A program made the position numbers and the translations under genes. DNA of 64,000 bases from Phyllobacteriaceae bacterium. Lineage in GTDB: Bacteria; Pseudomonadota; Alphaproteobacteria; Rhizobiales; Rhizobiaceae. The notes below the pieces were generated by a model, which was not told the DNA's origin, ran no database searches, and saw nothing but the letters and a program-made list of their open reading frames with translations. This document shows, piece by piece, positions 9,478 to 17,597 of the stretch (positions are counted from its first letter, which is position 1; each line of letters begins with the position of its first letter). The stretch lies in contig PAPF01000024.1 in the NCBI GenBank assembly GCA_002708825.1, forward strand, positions 1 to 64,000, read 5' to 3'.

Positions 9478-10460
9478 GCGCGGATTACCTGGAAGCACTC
9501 GGTCTTGATGCCGCGCTTCTCGAACCGGACAGCGTACCCGACGAAGCGCGCGCGCTGAACGCGGAAATCGTGGACAGGCTCAGCGCGGCGCCGGACATGT
9601 GGCAGTTTCCGCCGCCGGTGCTGCGGCAATTGCGCCTCGACGGGCGCGGGCCCTTTCCGATCTGTGCGGAAGACAGGGAAGCGCAGGCAATCTCCATTCC
9701 CGGTCCCGCAGGTGCCATGTCGGCGCGTCTCCACCGGCCCTCGGGCGGACGGTCGCATGGAACCTACCTGCATTTCCACGGCGGCGGCTGGGTTCTCGGA
9801 AGCGCGCGCGAGAACGACGCGCGCAACCGCAGGCTGGCAGAAGCCACCGGCCTCACCGTCATCTCGCTGGACTACCGCCTTGCGCCCGAAGACCCCTTTC
9901 CCGCCGGACCGGACGACTGCGAGGCAGCGGCACTCTGGCTTGCCGGCGGCGGCCATGATCTTCCTGCCGGGGTGCTGGCCATCGGCGGCGAAAGCGCCGG
10001 CGCGCACCTCGCGGTCCTGACGCTCATGCGGCTGCGCGACCGGCACGGGATCGCGCCTTTCGTTGCGGCGAACCTCAATGCCGGCTGCTACGACCTTTCC
10101 GGCACGCCGAGCGTGCGCAACTGGGGCGCTGAAAAGCTTGTGCTGAACACAGGCGACATCGACCAGTTCCTCGCCCGGTTCCTGCCTGAAGGCACGGACA
10201 GGGCGTCGCCTTCGGTCTCCCCGCTGCATGGCGGCCTGGCCGGGCTGCCGCCTGCCCTGTTCACCTGCGGCACGCGCGACCTGCTGCTCGACGACACGCT
10301 CATCATGGCGGCACGCTGGCGCGAAGCGGGCAACCGGGCGCAGGTCTCGATCTGGCCCGGCGGATGCCACGTCTTCCAGGCCTTTTCCACAACGCAGGCC
10401 GACCGCAGCCTCAGCGAAATCGAAACCTTCCTCGCCACTGCAACGGGTACCAAAGCGTGA
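9474..10460 (+). CDS. Alpha/beta hydrolase, hormone-sensitive-lipase family esterase
   Basis: A 328-residue cytoplasmic carboxylesterase. It has the oxyanion-hole motif 'HFHGGGW' (His about 102), the nucleophile elbow 'GGESAG' (Ser about 174), a likely acid in 'CGTRDLLLDD' and a His in 'GGCHVFQAF'. These define the bacterial HSL (family IV) esterases acting on short acyl esters. The start overlaps the upstream membrane-protein stop and has GGAGGAG, so the two are probably translationally coupled. A thioesterase follows within a few bases. The natural substrate is unknown. Confidence 0.9.
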   Translation: MSADYLEALGLDAALLEPDSVPDEARALNAEIVDRLSAAPDMWQFPPPVLRQLRLDGRGPFPICAEDREAQAISIPGPAGAMSARLHRPSGGRSHGTYLHFHGGGWVLGSARENDARNRRLAEATGLTVISLDYRLAPEDPFPAGPDDCEAAALWLAGGGHDLPAGVLAIGGESAGAHLAVLTLMRLRDRHGIAPFVAANLNAGCYDLSGTPSVRNWGAEKLVLNTGDIDQFLARFLPEGTDRASPSVSPLHGGLAGLPPALFTCGTRDLLLDDTLIMAARWREAGNRAQVSIWPGGCHVFQAFSTTQADRSLSEIETFLATATGTKA

Positions 10461-10465
10461 GCCAG

Positions 10466-11275
10466 ATGATCGAGACCCACCGTTCCTTCGTCAACACGTG
10501 GGAATGCGACGAGAATGCGCACATGAACGTGCAGTTCTACATGAAGCGCTTCGACGAGGCGGCGCGCTTCTTCGCGCTTGCCCATGGCGGCGACCACATG
10601 GCCGGCCTGCCGCCGGTGCGCCACGTGCGCTACCATTCGGAACTGGCGGCCGCGCAATCGGCCGTGATCCGCTCCGGCGTCATCGCCAGCGGGCCGCTTG
10701 CCGGGCGCGTGGTGCACAGGATGGAGGAAAACGCCACCGGCCGCCTCTGCGCCACCGCGCTGGACGGGCCGGGAGCGCCCGAATCCGGCGCCATTGCCAG
10801 TGAAGAGGAAGCCGCTCCGGCAATGCCGCGCAGCATCGATCCGGCCCCGCGGCCGGGCCTGGACAAGGCCGCCATGCTGGCGGCGGGCGGGGTGATTGCC
10901 CATCGCTGCATCGTGACCCCTTCGGAATGCGATGCAAAGGGACGGCTGACCCAGCAATTCCATATCTCGCGGTTTACCGACGGCGCGCCGCATGTCTGGG
11001 ACCATGCCGGCATCAGCACGCGTTGGCTCAATGACAACGGCCTTGGCCGCGTTGCCGTCGAGATGCAGATCCGCCATCACAATCCGGCCATGGCGGGCGA
11101 TGCCCTCATCCTCGTCTCACGGGCGGAAACGGGCGCCGGCAAGACGATCCGGCTTCACCATGAACTCTTCCGTGCCACCGACGGCATGCCTGTCGCCAGC
11201 GGCGAGGTGGTCGGCCTTGTCATGGATCTGGCGACGCGGAAGTCGGTGAAGCTGGAACTGCAGGCGGCCGGCTGA
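10466..11275 (+). CDS. Tandem hot-dog thioesterase family protein
   Basis: About 269 residues with two hot-dog-like halves. The first begins 'WECDENAHMNVQFYMKRFDEAARFF'; the second begins 'VTPSECDAKGRLTQQFHISRFTDGA'. Both match the opening of 4HBT acyl-thioesterase domains, where 'D..(G)H(M/V)N...Y...F..A' surrounds the active site. It likely hydrolyses acyl-CoA or acyl-ACP in the cytoplasm. GTG 10457, overlapping the esterase stop as GTGA, is an alternative start. It forms a transcription unit with the esterase. The second half lacks the canonical Asn-rich motif, so it may be structural. Confidence 0.85.
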   Translation: MIETHRSFVNTWECDENAHMNVQFYMKRFDEAARFFALAHGGDHMAGLPPVRHVRYHSELAAAQSAVIRSGVIASGPLAGRVVHRMEENATGRLCATALDGPGAPESGAIASEEEAAPAMPRSIDPAPRPGLDKAAMLAAGGVIAHRCIVTPSECDAKGRLTQQFHISRFTDGAPHVWDHAGISTRWLNDNGLGRVAVEMQIRHHNPAMAGDALILVSRAETGAGKTIRLHHELFRATDGMPVASGEVVGLVMDLATRKSVKLELQAAG

Positions 11276-11280
11276 GACGG

Positions 11281-11709
11281 TCAGGTCCGGTCCGGCGGAA
11301 GGCCCTGCTGCTGCTCGCTTTCCAGATCCTTCACGATGCCCATGAAGCGGCGCATGAACTTCTCCATGAAGCCGAGCGTCTTCTCGAATTCCTCGTCGCT
11401 TGGAAGACCGTTGTCTCCCGGCGCCGCGGGCAGGCCTTCCAGTTGCGCGACACGGGCTTCCAGACGGTCGATGCGACTGCGCAGATCGGCGACCTCCGTG
11501 TCCCAGGCAGCCCGGTCATCGGCGCTCATCCGGCAGACGAGTTCGCCGCGTTCCTCGCGGCAGACCGATATCGCGCCGGTCTGGCGGTCCAGGCGCACCC
11601 AGCGGTCGCCGTCCTTGTGCATGTCGAAACGCATCTCGGCGCCCGAAACAGGGCCTGCGGCAAGAAAAGCGAGCGCCAGGCCGGTCGCGGCTGTCTTCCA
11701 AGAAATCAT
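11281..11709 (-). CDS. Conserved exported hypothetical protein with coiled coil
   Basis: 142 residues. A signal peptide 'MISWKTAATGLALAFLAAGPVSGAE' directs export. The mature part starts with a short beta region containing two Cys ('ISVCREERGELVCRM') that could form a disulphide, then a heptad-like coiled coil ('LRSRIDRLEARVAQLEG') and a charged C-terminal helix. Similar small periplasmic proteins occur in rhizobia but no function is known to me. The ATG has GGACAGGG upstream. It converges with the thioesterase. Confidence 0.8.
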   Translation of the reverse strand: MISWKTAATGLALAFLAAGPVSGAEMRFDMHKDGDRWVRLDRQTGAISVCREERGELVCRMSADDRAAWDTEVADLRSRIDRLEARVAQLEGLPAAPGDNGLPSDEEFEKTLGFMEKFMRRFMGIVKDLESEQQQGLPPDRT

Positions 11710-11837
11710 GATCCCTGTCCTTTCCGGTTTCGCGGATTGCGCAGCATGCGCGCCGAAATGGCCGGAAATGGGGAAAGCGTGCCCAAACCCCGGTTGCGCG
11801 CTTTCGCAACGGGCCGGAACGGACTATAGCGCATGCC

Positions 11838-12188
11838 ATGGACCGGATCATTTACAAGATCGCGACTCGCGAACAATGGCAGGCGGCCGAGGCAGCCGGG
11901 CGTTTCGATGGCGCGCCGGTGGACCTGGCCGACGGCTACATCCACTTTTCCACGGCCGCGCAGGTCAGGGAAACCGCCGCGAAGCACTTCGCCGGACAGG
12001 ACGACCTGCTGCTGGTATCGGTTGACGCGGCGGCGCTGGGCGACTCGCTGACCTACGAGGTTTCGCGCGGCGGCGCGCTGTTTCCCCACCTCTACGCACC
12101 GCTCGACCTTTCCGCCGTTCGCGCGGTCCGCCCGCTGCCACTGGGGGCGGACGGGCGGCACGATTTTCCCCCGCTGGAAGCGGAGTGA
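11838..12188 (+). CDS. DUF952 domain protein
   Basis: 116 residues. 'IYKIATREQWQAAEAAGRFDG' and 'DLADGYIHFSTAAQVRETAAKHF' are the recognisable DUF952 signature. The family is small, cytoplasmic and of unknown function; in many alphaproteobacteria it sits directly before pyrD, as here, only three bases away, so cotranscription and perhaps translational coupling with pyrD are likely. Its fold has been compared with ADP-ribosyl-transferase-like folds, but I see nothing here to confirm that. Confidence 0.88.
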   Translation: MDRIIYKIATREQWQAAEAAGRFDGAPVDLADGYIHFSTAAQVRETAAKHFAGQDDLLLVSVDAAALGDSLTYEVSRGGALFPHLYAPLDLSAVRAVRPLPLGADGRHDFPPLEAE

Positions 12189-12191
12189 GCC

Positions 12192-13277
12192 ATGATCGCG
12201 GATCGGCTCGGCCTCGCCCTCCTGTTCCGCTTTTCGCCGGAAACGGCGCACGGGCTTTCCATCGCCGCGCTGAAGGCCGGGCTTGGCGGCCGTTTCGACG
12301 CGGGCTTCGATCCGCGCCTTGCGACGACCGTCTGCGGCCTGACCTTTCCCAATCCGCTGGGCATGGCGGCCGGCTATGACAAGAACGGCGAGGTACCCGA
12401 CGCGCTGCTGCGGCTGGGCTTCGGCTTCGCGGAAGTGGGCACGGTGACGCCGCTGGCCCAGCCGGGCAATCCGAAGCCGCGCATCTTCCGCCTGCCGCAG
12501 GACCGGGGCGTCATCAACCGGCTGGGATTCAACAATGAAGGCCATGCCGCCTGCCTGGCGCGGCTGAAGGCGCGGGCGGACCGGGGCGGCATCGTCGGTG
12601 TGAACATCGGCGCCAACAAAGGCAGCGCAGACCGCGTGGCCGATTACGTCAAAGGCGTCGAGACCTTCGCGCCGCTCGCCTCCTATCTCACCGTCAACGT
12701 GTCCTCGCCCAACACGCCGGGACTGCGCAACCTGCAAAGCCGGGAAAGCCTGGGCGACCTTCTGGCCCGCGTGAAGGCGGCGCGCGATGCCAGCGCGGTG
12801 GCGACCGGCAAGGCCCCGCCGATCTTCCTGAAGGTCGCGCCGGACCTTTCCGAAGTGGAACTGGACGACATCGCCGAAGAGGTGCTGGACAAGGGCACCG
12901 ACGGGCTGATCGTTTCCAACACGACGCTTGCGCGCGACGGGCTGACGGATACGGCGGCGGCCCGCGAGGCCGGCGGGTTGAGCGGGCGGCCGGTGTTCCG
13001 GCGCTCCACGGCGGTGCTGGCGAAACTGCGCAAGCGCGTCGGCCCTTCGCTGCCGATCATCGGGGTTGGCGGCGTGGAGGACGCGGAGACGGCGCTGGAG
13101 AAGATCCGTGCGGGCGCGGATCTCGTGCAGCTTTATTCCTGCATGATCTATGGCGGCCCCGGCCTGCCCCGGCGCATTCTCGAAGGGCTTTCGGCCTTCC
13201 TCGACCGCGAAGGCATCGACCATCCGGGCGCCCTGCGGGATACGGGCCTGGAGCAATGGGCCTCCACGCCGCTCTGA
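12192..13277 (+). CDS. pyrD: Dihydroorotate dehydrogenase (quinone), class 2
   Basis: The fourth step of pyrimidine synthesis, oxidising dihydroorotate to orotate with FMN and passing electrons to membrane quinone. The 361-residue protein has the N-terminal amphipathic membrane-contact region of class 2 enzymes. It also has 'NPLGMAAGYDKNGE', the active-site Ser region 'VNVSSPNTPGLRNLQ', 'FLKVAPDLSE' and the phosphate-binding 'IIGVGGVEDAE'. It is in an operon with the DUF952 gene and converges on the MATE transporter with a four-base gap. Confidence 0.97.
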   Translation: MIADRLGLALLFRFSPETAHGLSIAALKAGLGGRFDAGFDPRLATTVCGLTFPNPLGMAAGYDKNGEVPDALLRLGFGFAEVGTVTPLAQPGNPKPRIFRLPQDRGVINRLGFNNEGHAACLARLKARADRGGIVGVNIGANKGSADRVADYVKGVETFAPLASYLTVNVSSPNTPGLRNLQSRESLGDLLARVKAARDASAVATGKAPPIFLKVAPDLSEVELDDIAEEVLDKGTDGLIVSNTTLARDGLTDTAAAREAGGLSGRPVFRRSTAVLAKLRKRVGPSLPIIGVGGVEDAETALEKIRAGADLVQLYSCMIYGGPGLPRRILEGLSAFLDREGIDHPGALRDTGLEQWASTPL

Positions 13278-13281
13278 CCGA

Positions 13282-14652
13282 TCAGGGCTGGAAGGCCTGG
13301 CGGCGGCGGACGAGCAGGATGGCGCCGAGGCTGATGCCACGGGCGACGAGGAACACGTGCAGCGCCGCCCACAGCCCCGCATTGCCGAAGGCCGGCACCA
13401 GCGCCCACATGGATGCGAAATAAAGCGCGAGAGAGACCAGCATCATGTTCCGCATGTCGCGCGACCAGGTGGCGCCGATGAAGATGCCGTCCATCTGGAA
13501 GGCGACGACACCCGTCAGCGCGCAGAGCGAGGCCAGCAGCAGGTGATCCATGGCCATGGCACGCACCTGCGGCGCCGTGGTCATGACGTCGACCAGGCGT
13601 TCTCCCCCCACCAGGAAAACCGCCAGCAGGCATAGCGCAAGCCCCAGCCCCCACCACAGGGTCAGCTTCACGGCGCGGTCGAAGGCCGGGCGGAAGCGCG
13701 CACCGACAGCGCGGCCGACAAGCTGTTCGGCGGCGGTGGCGAAGCCATCGAGGAAATAGCCGGCCACCATGAAGAAGTTGAGCAGGATGGCATTGGCAGC
13801 CAGCGTCACGGTGCCAAGCTGCGCGCCGATGCGGGTCATCCAGGCAAAGGCCGCCAGCAGGGCGAAGGAACGGATCATGATGTCGCCGCTCAGGGCGAAG
13901 AGGCGCATCAGGGCCATGGTATCGAGCACGGCCGCCCAGGGCACGCGCCATTGCCTGCCAAAACGGCGTGCCAGCAGGGCAAGCCCGGCGGCAAGGGTGA
14001 CGAACTCCCCGATGACCGTCCCCCACGCCACGCCTTCCAGGCCCCAGCCGAGCGCGAGGCCGAGCCAGACGGACAGGGCGATATTGGTGCCGTTCAGGAG
14101 GAATTGCAGGGCGAGGCCGGTGCGTCCCTCGCCCCGGCCCAGCACGTAGCCGAGGATGACGAAATTGGCGAGCGCGGCCGGCGCGGAAAGGACGCGGATG
14201 AGGATGTAGAGAGCCATGGCGTCGGCCGCGCGCGGACCGGGGTCGACGAAGGCCTGGCCGCCGGCGGCAATCAGCGGTCCGGCCAGCGTGACGGCAAGGC
14301 CCGAGACCAGGGCGACGAGCAGGGCCCGGTAAAGGACGAGGCGTTCCTGCATGGCATCGCCGCGCCCGTTGGCCTGCGCCACCAGGCCGGTGGTCGCGGC
14401 GCGCAGGAAATTGAAGGTGGTGAAGACCACGTCGAAGACGATGGCACCGGCGGCGAGGCCTCCCTGCAGCGCGGGATCGCCGAACCGGCCGACCACGGCG
14501 GTGTCGGTCAGGCCGAGCAAGGGCGTGGAGAGATAGGCCAGCGTCATCGGCACGGCGATGGCCAGCACCAGCCGGTTGGTCACCGCGAAGGGCCGGATGG
14601 CGGCCGGGTCCGGATCGTCGACGGCCAAGCCGGTCTCTCCTGTCATTTTCAT
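13282..14652 (-). CDS. MATE family efflux transporter (DinF-like)
   Basis: About 456 residues and 12 membrane helices in two related halves. 'LVLAIAVPMTLAYLSTPLLGLTDTAVVGRFGD' is the standard opening of MATE transporters and places it near the DinF group. Such proteins exchange Na+ or H+ for drugs or metabolites at the inner membrane. The second half repeats the pattern at 'NAILLNFFMVAGYFLDGFATAAEQLVGRAVG', also a DinF/NorM-type signature. It is divergent from the deacetylase-like gene with 55 bases between them. Substrate unknown. Confidence 0.93.
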   Translation of the reverse strand: MKMTGETGLAVDDPDPAAIRPFAVTNRLVLAIAVPMTLAYLSTPLLGLTDTAVVGRFGDPALQGGLAAGAIVFDVVFTTFNFLRAATTGLVAQANGRGDAMQERLVLYRALLVALVSGLAVTLAGPLIAAGGQAFVDPGPRAADAMALYILIRVLSAPAALANFVILGYVLGRGEGRTGLALQFLLNGTNIALSVWLGLALGWGLEGVAWGTVIGEFVTLAAGLALLARRFGRQWRVPWAAVLDTMALMRLFALSGDIMIRSFALLAAFAWMTRIGAQLGTVTLAANAILLNFFMVAGYFLDGFATAAEQLVGRAVGARFRPAFDRAVKLTLWWGLGLALCLLAVFLVGGERLVDVMTTAPQVRAMAMDHLLLASLCALTGVVAFQMDGIFIGATWSRDMRNMMLVSLALYFASMWALVPAFGNAGLWAALHVFLVARGISLGAILLVRRRQAFQP

Positions 14653-14707
14653 GCCATTGCCGCATTGCGGGCTTCCGGTGCGCCCGGTCCCGCCCTATTG
14701 AACAGGC

Positions 14708-15616
14708 ATGGCCCTGCATATCGTTCACCACCCCGATTACGACGCGCGGTTCTCGCCTGTCCACCGCTTTCCGATGAGCAAGTACACGCTGCTCATGACG
14801 GCGCTGAGGCAGCGCGGACTGGTGCGGCCCCGACATCTGCACGAACCGGGCGAGGCGCCGCGGCCATGGCTGACGCTGGCCCATGACGCGGCCTATGTGG
14901 ACCAGGTGACCGGCTGCGCGGTGCCGGCGCGCATCGAGAAGGAGATCGGCTTTCCGGTGGACGCGGCGGTCTCGCGGCGCGCCCGGCTGGCGAGCGCGGG
15001 CACGGTGCTGGCAGCGCGGCTGGCGCTGGAGCACGGCGTGGCCTGCAATGCGGCGGGCGGCAGCCACCACGCCCGGCGCGCCCAGGGCGCGGGTTTCTGC
15101 ACCTTCAACGATGTGGGCGTGGCGGCGAACGTGCTGCTGGCCACGGGCGAGGCGGCGCGCATCCTCGTCGTCGATTGCGACGTGCACCAGGGCGACGGGA
15201 CGGCGGACATCTTTGCCGGCGAGCCCCGCGTCTTCACCTTCTCGCTGCACGGGGCACGCAATTACCCGGCGCGCAAGATTCCGGGCGACCTGGACATGGA
15301 ACTGCCCGACGGGACCGGCGACGCGGCCTACCTGGCGGCGCTGGCCGAGGCGCTGGGGCAGATCGGGCAGCGATTCCTGCCCGACCTCGTCTTCTACAAT
15401 GGCGGCGTCGATGCGCATCACGCCGACCGGCTGGGCCGCCTCGCGCTCACCGACGAGGGCTTGCGGGCGCGCGACCGCATGGTGCTCTACCATTTCCGAG
15501 AGCGCGGCATTCCGGTGTGCGGCGTGATCGGCGGCGGCTATGCGCGCGACATGGCGGGCCTTGGCGAGCGCCATGCCATCCTGTTCGAGGTGGCGGCCGA
15601 GTTTTCCGGCGGATGA
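14708..15616 (+). CDS. Histone-deacetylase-family amidohydrolase
   Basis: 302 residues. Zn-dependent deacetylase fold (AcuC/HDAC-like amidohydrolase family). The active-site His pair is in 'GGSHHARRAQGAGFCTFND', the Zn ligands in 'VVDCDVHQGDGTADI', and a third ligand in 'YNGGVDAHHADRLG'. 'GVIGGGYARD' closes the pocket. In bacteria these enzymes deacetylate polyamines or small acetyl compounds; the substrate cannot be read here. The first ATG of the domain is used although the ribosome site is weak. Confidence 0.92.
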   Translation: MALHIVHHPDYDARFSPVHRFPMSKYTLLMTALRQRGLVRPRHLHEPGEAPRPWLTLAHDAAYVDQVTGCAVPARIEKEIGFPVDAAVSRRARLASAGTVLAARLALEHGVACNAAGGSHHARRAQGAGFCTFNDVGVAANVLLATGEAARILVVDCDVHQGDGTADIFAGEPRVFTFSLHGARNYPARKIPGDLDMELPDGTGDAAYLAALAEALGQIGQRFLPDLVFYNGGVDAHHADRLGRLALTDEGLRARDRMVLYHFRERGIPVCGVIGGGYARDMAGLGERHAILFEVAAEFSGG

Positions 15617-15628
15617 TGGCCGCGCGCC

Positions 15629-15898
15629 TCAGCCCTTGCGGTAGTTGATCAGACGCAGGATGAAAAAGGCCGGAACGACGATGACGGCACCGAGCAGGAA
15701 ATAGCCGAAGAAGCGTTCGATGGCCTCGAAGCCCATGGCCCAGAGCGAATGAAAGAACTCGCGGATGGCGAAGAGCACGTCCCAGGGCGTCCAGTCCAGC
15801 GCGGCCATGACAAGGCCGACCAGGAAGGAGACGACGATGAGCTTGAGCGCGACGCGCGCCGGGGTATCTCCCAGAAACCTGACCAGTGCGTTGCCCAT
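15629..15898 (-). CDS. DUF6460 small membrane protein
   Basis: 89 residues. It starts 'MGNALVRFLGDTPARVALKLIVVSFLVG', the family opening found in rhizobia, with one membrane helix near residue 25 and a second at 'FGYFLLGAVIVVPAFFILRLI'. The track ORF starts upstream at 16300, but GGGAT precedes this ATG and the family length is near 90. Function unknown; it converges on the deacetylase-like gene and is divergent from the next gene. Confidence 0.85.
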   Translation of the reverse strand: MGNALVRFLGDTPARVALKLIVVSFLVGLVMAALDWTPWDVLFAIREFFHSLWAMGFEAIERFFGYFLLGAVIVVPAFFILRLINYRKG

Positions 15899-15970
15899 GT
15901 GCTTATCCCGGCTGTGATTGACGCCCGTCAGATACGGTTTCATGATGGCGACTTCAAGAGACGGTGAGCC

Positions 15971-16480
15971 ATGGCAGCAGCCGCGCGACACGAGATTTCC
16001 CTGACGGCGGCGGGCCTGGCGGCGCTTGCCGTGGCGGGTCTGCTGTTTGCCGCGCTGTGGCTTCTGCGCGAGGACAAGGGGCCGCAGGCCCCGGTGAAAA
16101 TCGCCGGCGGCGGCTTCATCGCCAATTACCGGGTGTCGGAGATCTTTGCCGGGTTCACCGCCGTCGCGGTCAGGCCGGTCGAGACCGGCGCGATCCTCCA
16201 GGCCACGTTCGAGAACCCCGCCGGCGGGCCGCCGATCCGCGTCAGCGAGCGGTTCCGGGTGCGCGCGCCGCGCATCATGCTGCGCACCCCGGCGCTGCAT
16301 GGCGTGGAGAAGGGGCGGCCCTACGCGGTGGAGGTGCGGCTGCTGTCGCGCGACGGAACGCGGGAGCTATGGCGCACGTCGATGACGTTCCGCAGCCAGG
16401 TCGGCTCCGGCATGATCGCCGAAAATCCCCTGACGGTGGGGCCGGGCTACACGCCAAACCCGGCGCTGAAGACGCACTGA
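15971..16480 (+). CDS. Conserved membrane-anchored hypothetical protein
   Basis: 169 residues. One N-terminal membrane helix ('LTAAGLAALAVAGLLFAALWLL'), then a periplasmic beta-rich region. 'AVAVRPVETGAILQATFENPAGGPPI' and 'VEVRLLSRDGTRELWRT' look like an immunoglobulin-like beta sandwich. No enzyme motif is seen. It is of a type conserved in rhizobia but I cannot name it. It ends 26 bases before the tRNA-Gly gene on the other strand. Confidence 0.75.
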   Translation: MAAAARHEISLTAAGLAALAVAGLLFAALWLLREDKGPQAPVKIAGGGFIANYRVSEIFAGFTAVAVRPVETGAILQATFENPAGGPPIRVSERFRVRAPRIMLRTPALHGVEKGRPYAVEVRLLSRDGTRELWRTSMTFRSQVGSGMIAENPLTVGPGYTPNPALKTH

Positions 16481-16506
16481 GGAAGGGATGGGACCGAGGA
16501 AGTGGC

Positions 16507-16581
16507 TGGAGCGGGCGATGGGGATCGAACCCACGACATCAAGCTTGGGAAGCTTGCGTTCTACCACTGAACTACACCCGC
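16507..16581 (-). tRNA. tRNA-Gly (anticodon CCC)
   Basis: The minus strand folds as a full cloverleaf. The acceptor stem GCGGGTG pairs with CGCCCGC, the D arm is 'GTTCAGTGGTAGAAC', the anticodon stem CAAGC/GCTTG encloses loop TTCCCAA, and the T arm is GTGGG-TTCGATC-CCCAT. The 3' end TCCA is encoded. The anticodon CCC reads GGG codons. A consensus-like promoter lies just upstream. Confidence 0.97.
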
Positions 16582-16584
16582 CGG

Positions 16585-16635
16585 GCCAGGCGCCTAGATT
16601 GACCGGGGCGAAACGGAAGTCAAGCATGCAGACGG
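16585..16635. repeat. 51-bp direct repeat, copy 1 (contains tRNA-Gly promoter)
   Basis: Aligns without gaps to 19470-19520, with 44 of 51 bases identical by my count and a central run including CCGGGGCGAAACGGAAGTCA. The pair brackets the AT-rich island. Confidence 0.8.
16595..16623 (-). promoter_or_regulatory. tRNA-Gly promoter
   Basis: On the minus strand, TTGACT and AATCTA are separated by 17 bases, and the -10 box lies 13 bases before the mature tRNA 5' end. The sequence is duplicated almost exactly 2.9 kb away (19480-19508). Confidence 0.7.
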
Positions 16636-16659
16636 GCGGGAAAGCGGGACAGGACCTGG

Positions 16660-16713
16660 GCGAGTGCCTCGGAAGGAATGTGGGGCGGTTGGGTGCCGCG
16701 AGTGGTGGATTGG
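16660..16713 (+). repeat. Island repeat S, copy 1
   Basis: About 54 bases starting GCGAGTGCCTCGGAAGGAA. Nearly identical to 17352-17406, with one indel and few substitutions. GC-rich, bordering the first AT-rich block. Confidence 0.75.
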
Positions 16714-16804
16714 GGGTTGGATGTGGGGTTCGATAGTCGAGGTCGCACCAATCAGCGTCAAAATTTCTTCTCAATCACTTTGTCAGAAAAACGGTTCATT
16801 CCAT

Positions 16805-17200
16805 TTATTTCATATTTATATATTTCATGTATTTAATGTTTCTATCATCTATCGCCTCTATTAATATATTATCTTCTTTATTCCATATTATTTTTAACTG
16901 TCGTATTTTTGTTGCATCCACATTCATGGATGCAAAAAAGCGACCAATATCACTTTTATAATGAGATGCTGACGTTCTTACGCGCGAGCTTATTTCTTTC
17001 GGTCTAAAATTTAGATTCAAAATATCGATTTCGATATCAATCCCCAATTCATGAATTTTTCGAAGTTCATCGATTATGAATCCACCATCCAAGTAGTTGT
17101 TGTAGCTTATAAAGCTATGTCCATAATTGTGAATTGCCGCACCGATATTCTTGTATTTCAAATTCCGCCCCTGCCTATCGTTGATTTCGAATTTTTCCAA
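16805..17200 (-). CDS. Orphan AT-rich ORF, cassette 1 (unknown)
   Basis: 131 residues if it starts at TTG 17200. Codon use is strongly AT-biased, unlike the surrounding chromosome. 'NYGHSFISYNNYLDGGFIIDELRKI' is followed by a Lys/Arg/Ile-rich tail. I do not recognise the family; size and context resemble immunity or toxin-tip proteins of polymorphic toxin systems. No good ribosome site precedes the TTG. The reading frame of the adjacent repeat enters this gene one base out of frame at an A5 tract ('GGAAAAATT'), so it may be the 3' part of a frameshifted longer gene. Confidence 0.5.
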   Translation of the reverse strand: MEKFEINDRQGRNLKYKNIGAAIHNYGHSFISYNNYLDGGFIIDELRKIHELGIDIEIDILNLNFRPKEISSRVRTSASHYKSDIGRFFASMNVDATKIRQLKIIWNKEDNILIEAIDDRNIKYMKYINMK

Positions 17201-17270
17201 CGCATGGTTTCAATCATCATTTCACCACATGAACTTCCAAGCAATCCGCTCAATGTCGCTCTGCCTGACG

Positions 17271-17352
17271 CCTCACGACCACCGTTGATCTCACCTCTGA
17301 ATGCATCGGAATCCTTGTGGGCAGCCAGTGCGAAGCCGGCCTGGATTGGTGG
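17271..17352 (+). repeat. Island repeat R, copy 1
   Basis: About 82 bases beginning CCTCACGACCACCGTTGATC and ending near CCTGGATTGGTGG. Antisense translation gives 'GFALAAHKDSDAFRGEING'. Matches at 18090 and 18875, and partly at 19583. Directly joined to repeat S copy 2. Together with 17407-17597 this fills the gene-free stretch between cassettes 1 and 2. Confidence 0.85.
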
Positions 17353-17406
17353 CGAGCGCCTCGGAAGGAATGCGGGGCGGTTGGGGTGCCGCGAGTGGTG
17401 GATTGG
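17352..17406 (+). repeat. Island repeat S, copy 2
   Basis: Second copy of the 54-55-base repeat seen at 16660, here abutting repeat R copy 1. Confidence 0.75.
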
Positions 17407-17597
17407 CAAACGAATAGCCAAATCACGACCCATTGACAAAGACCCAGGTCGATCGCTTTGCTATAATCAGGTCTCATCGGCTCTCATGTGGGAGAGAAGG
17501 GCCGGGTTCTCGGAAACTGTGTTCTGTTTTTTTACAGTTCATGGTCGCCCCGTATTTTTTCCATCTATCGGAAAGCTGTTTTAGCGAAACGGATGTT

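Noticed and set aside
13148-15574. 808-residue minus-strand ORF
   Set aside because: Runs across pyrD, the MATE gene and the deacetylase-like gene; no domain seen and Arg/His/Pro-rich shadow composition.
16507-16635. Classical tRNA-targeted integrative element
   Set aside because: The AT-rich insert is on the 5' side of the tRNA, no integrase is present, and the repeat covers the promoter rather than the tRNA 3' end.
17158-17439. 93-residue minus-strand ORF in the island
   Set aside because: Its body is repeats R and S; it is treated as the repeat's frame rather than a functional gene, though noted as a possible gene front.
17433-17467. TTGACA and TATAAT as a strong promoter for cassette 2
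   Set aside because: Both boxes are perfect but 23 bases apart, too far for a normal sigma-70 promoter. The TATAAT alone may still act.
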